This document shows, one piece after another, positions 14,537 to 17,620 of a stretch of 17,620 nucleotides of DNA. Source of the DNA: an uncultured Oscillospiraceae bacterium (GTDB lineage Bacteria > Bacillota > Clostridia > Oscillospirales > Acutalibacteraceae); assembly GCA_902478455.1 (NCBI GenBank), contig CABSLJ010000034.1:1-17620 (forward strand), in the 5' to 3' direction. The stretch's first letter is position 1. Every line of letters starts with the position of its first letter. The notes beneath the pieces are model-generated. The model was not told where the DNA came from. It worked only from the letters and a program-made list of their open reading frames with translations, and did no database searches. Position numbers and translations under genes: made by a program.

Positions 14537-15883
14537 TTGGGAGCCACTTTAAAATGCGGAACCTGCCGCTCTTTTCTCACGCCGCCGCTCGGCGTGGAGC
14601 TGGAGGGCACCTTTGCCCGCCGTAAGGCATCCGGGGTTTTAAGCGATCTGGAGGTCAACACCGTTGTGCTGGATGACGGCGCCGCCGAGCTCGCCTTTCT
14701 CAGCGTGGACGTCTGTGTGATAGAGGACGCTGTTGTTGAGGAGCTTTTAAGCCGGATTCACGATGCGTCGGGCATCCCCAAGCATTGCATTTTCATCACA
14801 GCCACCCACACCCACAGCGCGCCGACCCTGGGGTCCGGCCTGTTTGACGCCGCCGAGCCCGACGTGCTCTACATCGCGCTGGCCAAAAAGATCATCGTTT
14901 CGTCGGTGGTCCGGGCGCAGAGCGCGAAACATCCGGTCACCATGACGGCCGGACAGAGCAAAAACGCCGATTATCAGTTCAACCGCCGCCTCCACCGGCC
15001 GGACGGCAGCATCATCGCCAATTTCGTCAAGGACCCGCTCATCGCGCAGGCCGTTTCCTCCGGGGAAACCGACCCGGCCCTCTTCGTCGCCAAGCTGACG
15101 GACGAGAACGGAAAGGCGGTGGCGCTGTTTGTCAACTATGGCCAGCACAACAACGCCGTCTCCTGCACCCTTATCACGGCCGATATGGCCGGCGAGATGC
15201 GCTCGATTTTGCGCCGCGTCTACGGAGAGGAGATCGTCATCCATTTTGCCATGGGAGCCGCAGGAGACGTCAACTGGATCGACCACACCAATCCCGACTG
15301 GGACGCGCTGGACAGCTTGCGCGTTTTCGGCCGGTCGCTCGCGGGCAGCGTTTTGCAGGCCGACGCCGCGTCCAGGCCGGTCGATGTCGGACATATTACC
15401 GTTGAGCGGCGGATTCTGGACATTCCCGACCGCCCGCTCCAGGACTACGATCTCTGCGACGATTTGACCTTCGGAACCGGGGAGATCGCCCAGGACAATT
15501 GGGCGGGCTACCATAGAATCCGCGACTATTACCGCGCGCATCCGGCGCTCGCCCAAAACGAGCTGGCGGTGTCGGTTGTCGCCTTCTCTCCCGAGCTGGC
15601 AATCGCCGCCGTTCCGGTGGAAATTTTCTGCGCGTTTACGCTCGATCTGCGCAAGCATTCGCCCTTCCGAAACACGATGACCTACGCTCTGACCAACGGT
15701 TACGGCGGCTATGTCTGCACGCATCAGGCTTTCCGGGAGGGAGGCTATGAGGTGCGCAAAGCGCCCGGCGGAAGTCATCTGTCCGTAGATGCGGGCTACC
15801 TCATATTCGACGAGATCAAAGACATGCTGAAGGCCGCCTCCAAGCGCGGCGGCTCCAGAGGAAAGAAAGGGGAAAATTTGTAA
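14537..15883 (+). CDS. Neutral/alkaline ceramidase-like hydrolase
   Basis: 448 residues from TTG 14537, which has GGAAAGGAGG seven bases upstream; no better start is nearby. The N-terminal half matches the neutral ceramidase N-terminal domain: ITPPLG-like FLTPPLGVELEG (13-24), VVLDDG, LSVDVCVI (55-62), the metal-site motif TATHTHSAPT (88-97), VNYGQHNN with H204 (199-206) and GAAGDVNW (240-247). No signal peptide is visible, so the enzyme is probably cytoplasmic, unlike secreted ceramidases. At 448 residues it also lacks the C-terminal immunoglobulin-like domain of the classical enzymes. A zinc-dependent amidase or related hydrolase is inferred; ceramide need not be the substrate. It overlaps the aminotransferase gene by one base (TAATG), so the two enzymes probably act in one pathway. 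Confidence 0.82.
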   Translation: MGATLKCGTCRSFLTPPLGVELEGTFARRKASGVLSDLEVNTVVLDDGAAELAFLSVDVCVIEDAVVEELLSRIHDASGIPKHCIFITATHTHSAPTLGSGLFDAAEPDVLYIALAKKIIVSSVVRAQSAKHPVTMTAGQSKNADYQFNRRLHRPDGSIIANFVKDPLIAQAVSSGETDPALFVAKLTDENGKAVALFVNYGQHNNAVSCTLITADMAGEMRSILRRVYGEEIVIHFAMGAAGDVNWIDHTNPDWDALDSLRVFGRSLAGSVLQADAASRPVDVGHITVERRILDIPDRPLQDYDLCDDLTFGTGEIAQDNWAGYHRIRDYYRAHPALAQNELAVSVVAFSPELAIAAVPVEIFCAFTLDLRKHSPFRNTMTYALTNGYGGYVCTHQAFREGGYEVRKAPGGSHLSVDAGYLIFDEIKDMLKAASKRGGSRGKKGENL

Positions 15884-17157
15884 TGGAGAACCAGAAAGAA
15901 ATCGTCATGAACGGCGCGGGCGTGGAAGAACTCGGGTTTCCCATGTGGCCTCAGTTTGCGCCTGAGACGGCCGGCGACGTGGCCGAAATCATCCGCTCCG
16001 GCAAGGTCAACTACTGGACCGGCTCCAAGGGCATGGAGTTTGAAGAGGCCTTCCGCGCCTGGACCGGCGCCAAAATGGCCGTTTCCTGCACCAACGGCAC
16101 CTCTGCGCTGCACATCGCCATCAGCAGCCTGGGCATCGGCCCGGGGGACGAGGTGATCGTCCCGTCCTATTCCTTCATCGCCTCCTCCTTCGCCATCGTT
16201 CAGGCGGGCGCTATTCCCGTCTTTGCCGATGTCACCGACGATCACACCATCGATCCGGCCGAAATTCGCAGGCTCGTCACCCCGCGGACCAAGGGCGTTG
16301 TGGTCGTCCATCTCTACGGCGTGGTGGCGGATATGGGTCCCATCCTCGAAATCTCCCGCGAGCACGGACTCAAGGTGATTGAGGACTGCGCCCAGTGCAT
16401 CGGCGGAGAATATAAGGGAACCAAGGTGGGGCTGATTGGAGACGCCGGCTGTTACAGCTTCTGCCAGAGCAAGCACTTTACCACCGGCGGCGAGGGCGGC
16501 ATGGTCATCACCAACGACGAGGAACTCGGCTGGGAATGCCGCTCCTTCCGCGACCACGGCTACGACGTCAAAACCCGTATGAGCATGTTGGCGCTGGAGG
16601 AGAAGCTCCCCTACATTCACAACCGCATCGGCTTCAATTACCGCATGACCGAGGTGCAGTCGGTCTTCGGCCTCAACGAGCTTAAGCGTTTTGATTCCTG
16701 GAATCTCAAGCGCCGCCGTGCATACGCCAAAATGTACGACGAGGCCTTCACCGGCCTTCCGGGCATCAAAAAGCTGCCGCTGAATACGCCCGAGCGCAGA
16801 AACAGCTACTGGTGGTATCCCATCATCCTAGACCTTGACGCGCTCGACATCGAAGCGCCCGGTCTCCTCTGCGAGCTGACCGATCTGGGCATCCCCTGCT
16901 ACGGCATCCAGTGGCCGGAAGCCTATGAGGAAAAGGCGTACAAGGAGCTCAACGGCTTCGGCGCTGCAAAGTTTCCCTTCCACTCCGCCGAGTACACCGA
17001 TCCGGATACCGTTCAGTACCGTCGGGTTTTCTGCAAAAACGCCCACGAGCTGCGCCGCTCCACCTTCAGCGTCTTCCTGCATCCCAGCTGGGAGAAGGAG
17101 CACATCGAACGGGTCATTGCCGGCGTCAGGCAGGTGCTGGCCGACCATCTCAAGTAG
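15883..17157 (+). CDS. DegT/DnrJ/EryC1/StrS-family PLP aminotransferase
   Basis: 424 residues, ATG overlapping the previous stop, with AAAGGGG ten bases upstream. Family features in order are: YWTGSKGMEFEEAF (44-57), SCTNGTSALHIA phosphate-binding loop (68-79), VIVPSYSFIASS (91-102), IEDCAQ with D168 and Q171, the PLP lysine K197 in SFCQSKHFTTGGEGGMV, and RIGFNYRMTEVQSV, plus a C-terminal domain ending in FLHPSWEKEHIERV. These enzymes transfer an amino group to keto-sugars, inososes or related ring ketones. The absence of nucleotide-sugar genes nearby argues against a classical antibiotic or O-antigen sugar pathway. Coupling to a ceramidase-like amidase instead suggests metabolism of an amino-sugar or aminocyclitol compound, which is speculative. 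A terminator follows after about 95 bases. Confidence 0.92.
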   Translation: MENQKEIVMNGAGVEELGFPMWPQFAPETAGDVAEIIRSGKVNYWTGSKGMEFEEAFRAWTGAKMAVSCTNGTSALHIAISSLGIGPGDEVIVPSYSFIASSFAIVQAGAIPVFADVTDDHTIDPAEIRRLVTPRTKGVVVVHLYGVVADMGPILEISREHGLKVIEDCAQCIGGEYKGTKVGLIGDAGCYSFCQSKHFTTGGEGGMVITNDEELGWECRSFRDHGYDVKTRMSMLALEEKLPYIHNRIGFNYRMTEVQSVFGLNELKRFDSWNLKRRRAYAKMYDEAFTGLPGIKKLPLNTPERRNSYWWYPIILDLDALDIEAPGLLCELTDLGIPCYGIQWPEAYEEKAYKELNGFGAAKFPFHSAEYTDPDTVQYRRVFCKNAHELRRSTFSVFLHPSWEKEHIERVIAGVRQVLADHLK

Positions 17158-17250
17158 TTTCTTACCAACTCTGCCGCCGCTTTTAAACGGACCTTGGCGA
17201 GGAAGGGGGAAAAGACCTTCCCGCCCGCGTCTGTCCGGCGCCGTGTTAAA

Positions 17251-17284
17251 GCCTCCCGCGGCGCCGGGAGCGGCTGTCTTTTTT
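17251..17284 (+). terminator. Probable terminator of the aminotransferase operon
   Basis: CTCCCG (17253-17258) pairs with CGGGAG (17265-17270), with flanking GC/GC extension, and six T residues follow at 17279-17284. The T tract is eight bases from the core stem, which weakens it slightly. Confidence 0.65.
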
Positions 17285-17374
17285 CAAGTGAGAGGCGGTT
17301 CCCCAGCGCGGCATGCCCGCATCCCCTTACTATAGGAACAGCTTACTGTGCTTTTAAAATCATATCTGAATCAA

Positions 17375-17422
17375 CAGAAATCCCGCGGCTGCGTGAAAGG
17401 CAGACCGCGGGATTCCTGTTTT
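17375..17422 (+). terminator. Strong hairpin with TTTT, second terminator
   Basis: AATCCCGCGG (17379-17388) pairs perfectly with CCGCGGGATT (17405-17414), with outer CAG/CTG and inner TGC/GCA extensions and TTTT after it. No gene lies between the previous terminator and this one, so it may be a back-up or serve leftward transcription from beyond the window. Confidence 0.6.
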
Positions 17423-17620
17423 AGTATGAAAAAAAGGGAAAGCAAAGGGGAATGTACGGCATTTGTCAGCCGGTCAGGCGAACCCATTGCCGTTTTTGGC
17501 CGTTTCTCTAAAGCGCAATCCAGCTGACCGGATTCCGTACGACGAAAAAGACAACCGGCGAAATTCTTTCCGTGAGACTGCGACCTCTGCGGACCACCGT
17601 GGGAAAAAGTACATTTTAAG
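17423..17620. other. Non-coding right edge with a long-range inverted repeat
   Basis: No gene is seen. GTACGG (17454-17459) and CCGGTCAG (17470-17477) pair in order with CTGACCGG (17524-17531) and CCGTAC (17535-17540), enclosing about 46 bases. This could be a structured leader or an operator of a gene beyond the edge. Confidence 0.45.

Noticed and set aside
14747..15778. Open frame of 343 codons on the minus strand opposite the ceramidase-like gene
   Set aside because: Antisense to a gene with clear family motifs; a composition artefact of GC-rich codons.
17194..17424. Possible 76-codon gene after the aminotransferase
   Set aside because: It runs through two terminator hairpins, starts at TTG without a ribosome binding site, and the sequence looks like translated non-coding DNA.

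Overview
The window is about 17.6 kb of high-GC DNA, roughly 60% by eye. Genes are tightly packed, with strong AGGAGG-type ribosome binding sites, frequent GTG/TTG starts, consensus sigma-A promoters and many GC-rich intrinsic terminators. This fits a chromosomal segment of an anaerobic, high-GC Clostridia (Oscillospiraceae-like gut bacterium). That assignment is inferred from style and gene families; no marker gene is present. I see no tRNA, rRNA, insertion sequence, phage gene or CRISPR array.

Left part (1-3908, minus strand). Two transport units read leftward. The first has a perfect-consensus promoter (TTGACA-17-TATAAT) and encodes an ABC ATPase and an overlapping large membrane permease, ending at a strong terminator. 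The second encodes a short PII-like sensor protein overlapping a CPA2-type cation:proton antiporter that runs off the left edge. The pairing suggests a nucleotide-sensing subunit that gates the antiporter.

Middle part (4109-10380, plus strand). A YihX-like HAD phosphatase is followed by an OmpR-type response regulator overlapping its histidine kinase. After a terminator comes a three-gene operon: a VTC-fold (polyphosphate-polymerase-like) protein, a DUF4956 membrane protein and a repeat-rich lipoprotein of the DUF4353 carbohydrate-binding type. Matching TTAAGTT-like direct repeats with an 11-bp period lie upstream of both the response regulator gene (two copies) and the VTC operon (four copies). 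The two-component system therefore probably controls itself and this operon. The lipoprotein gene carries an apparent one-base deletion near 10051 that throws its last ~110 codons out of frame.

A GrpB-family gene (10476-11000) stands alone on the minus strand.

Right part (11447-17157, plus strand). A DUF1638 protein, an AraC regulator with a cysteine-rich PocR-like sensor domain, and a cobalamin-binding MtbC/MttC-type corrinoid protein form a methyl-transfer module without any visible methyltransferase. After two terminators and a structured 370-bp gap comes a two-gene operon: a neutral-ceramidase-like hydrolase, translationally coupled to a DegT/DnrJ/EryC1/StrS aminotransferase. The last 460 bases hold no gene but contain two terminator-like hairpins and a long-range inverted repeat.
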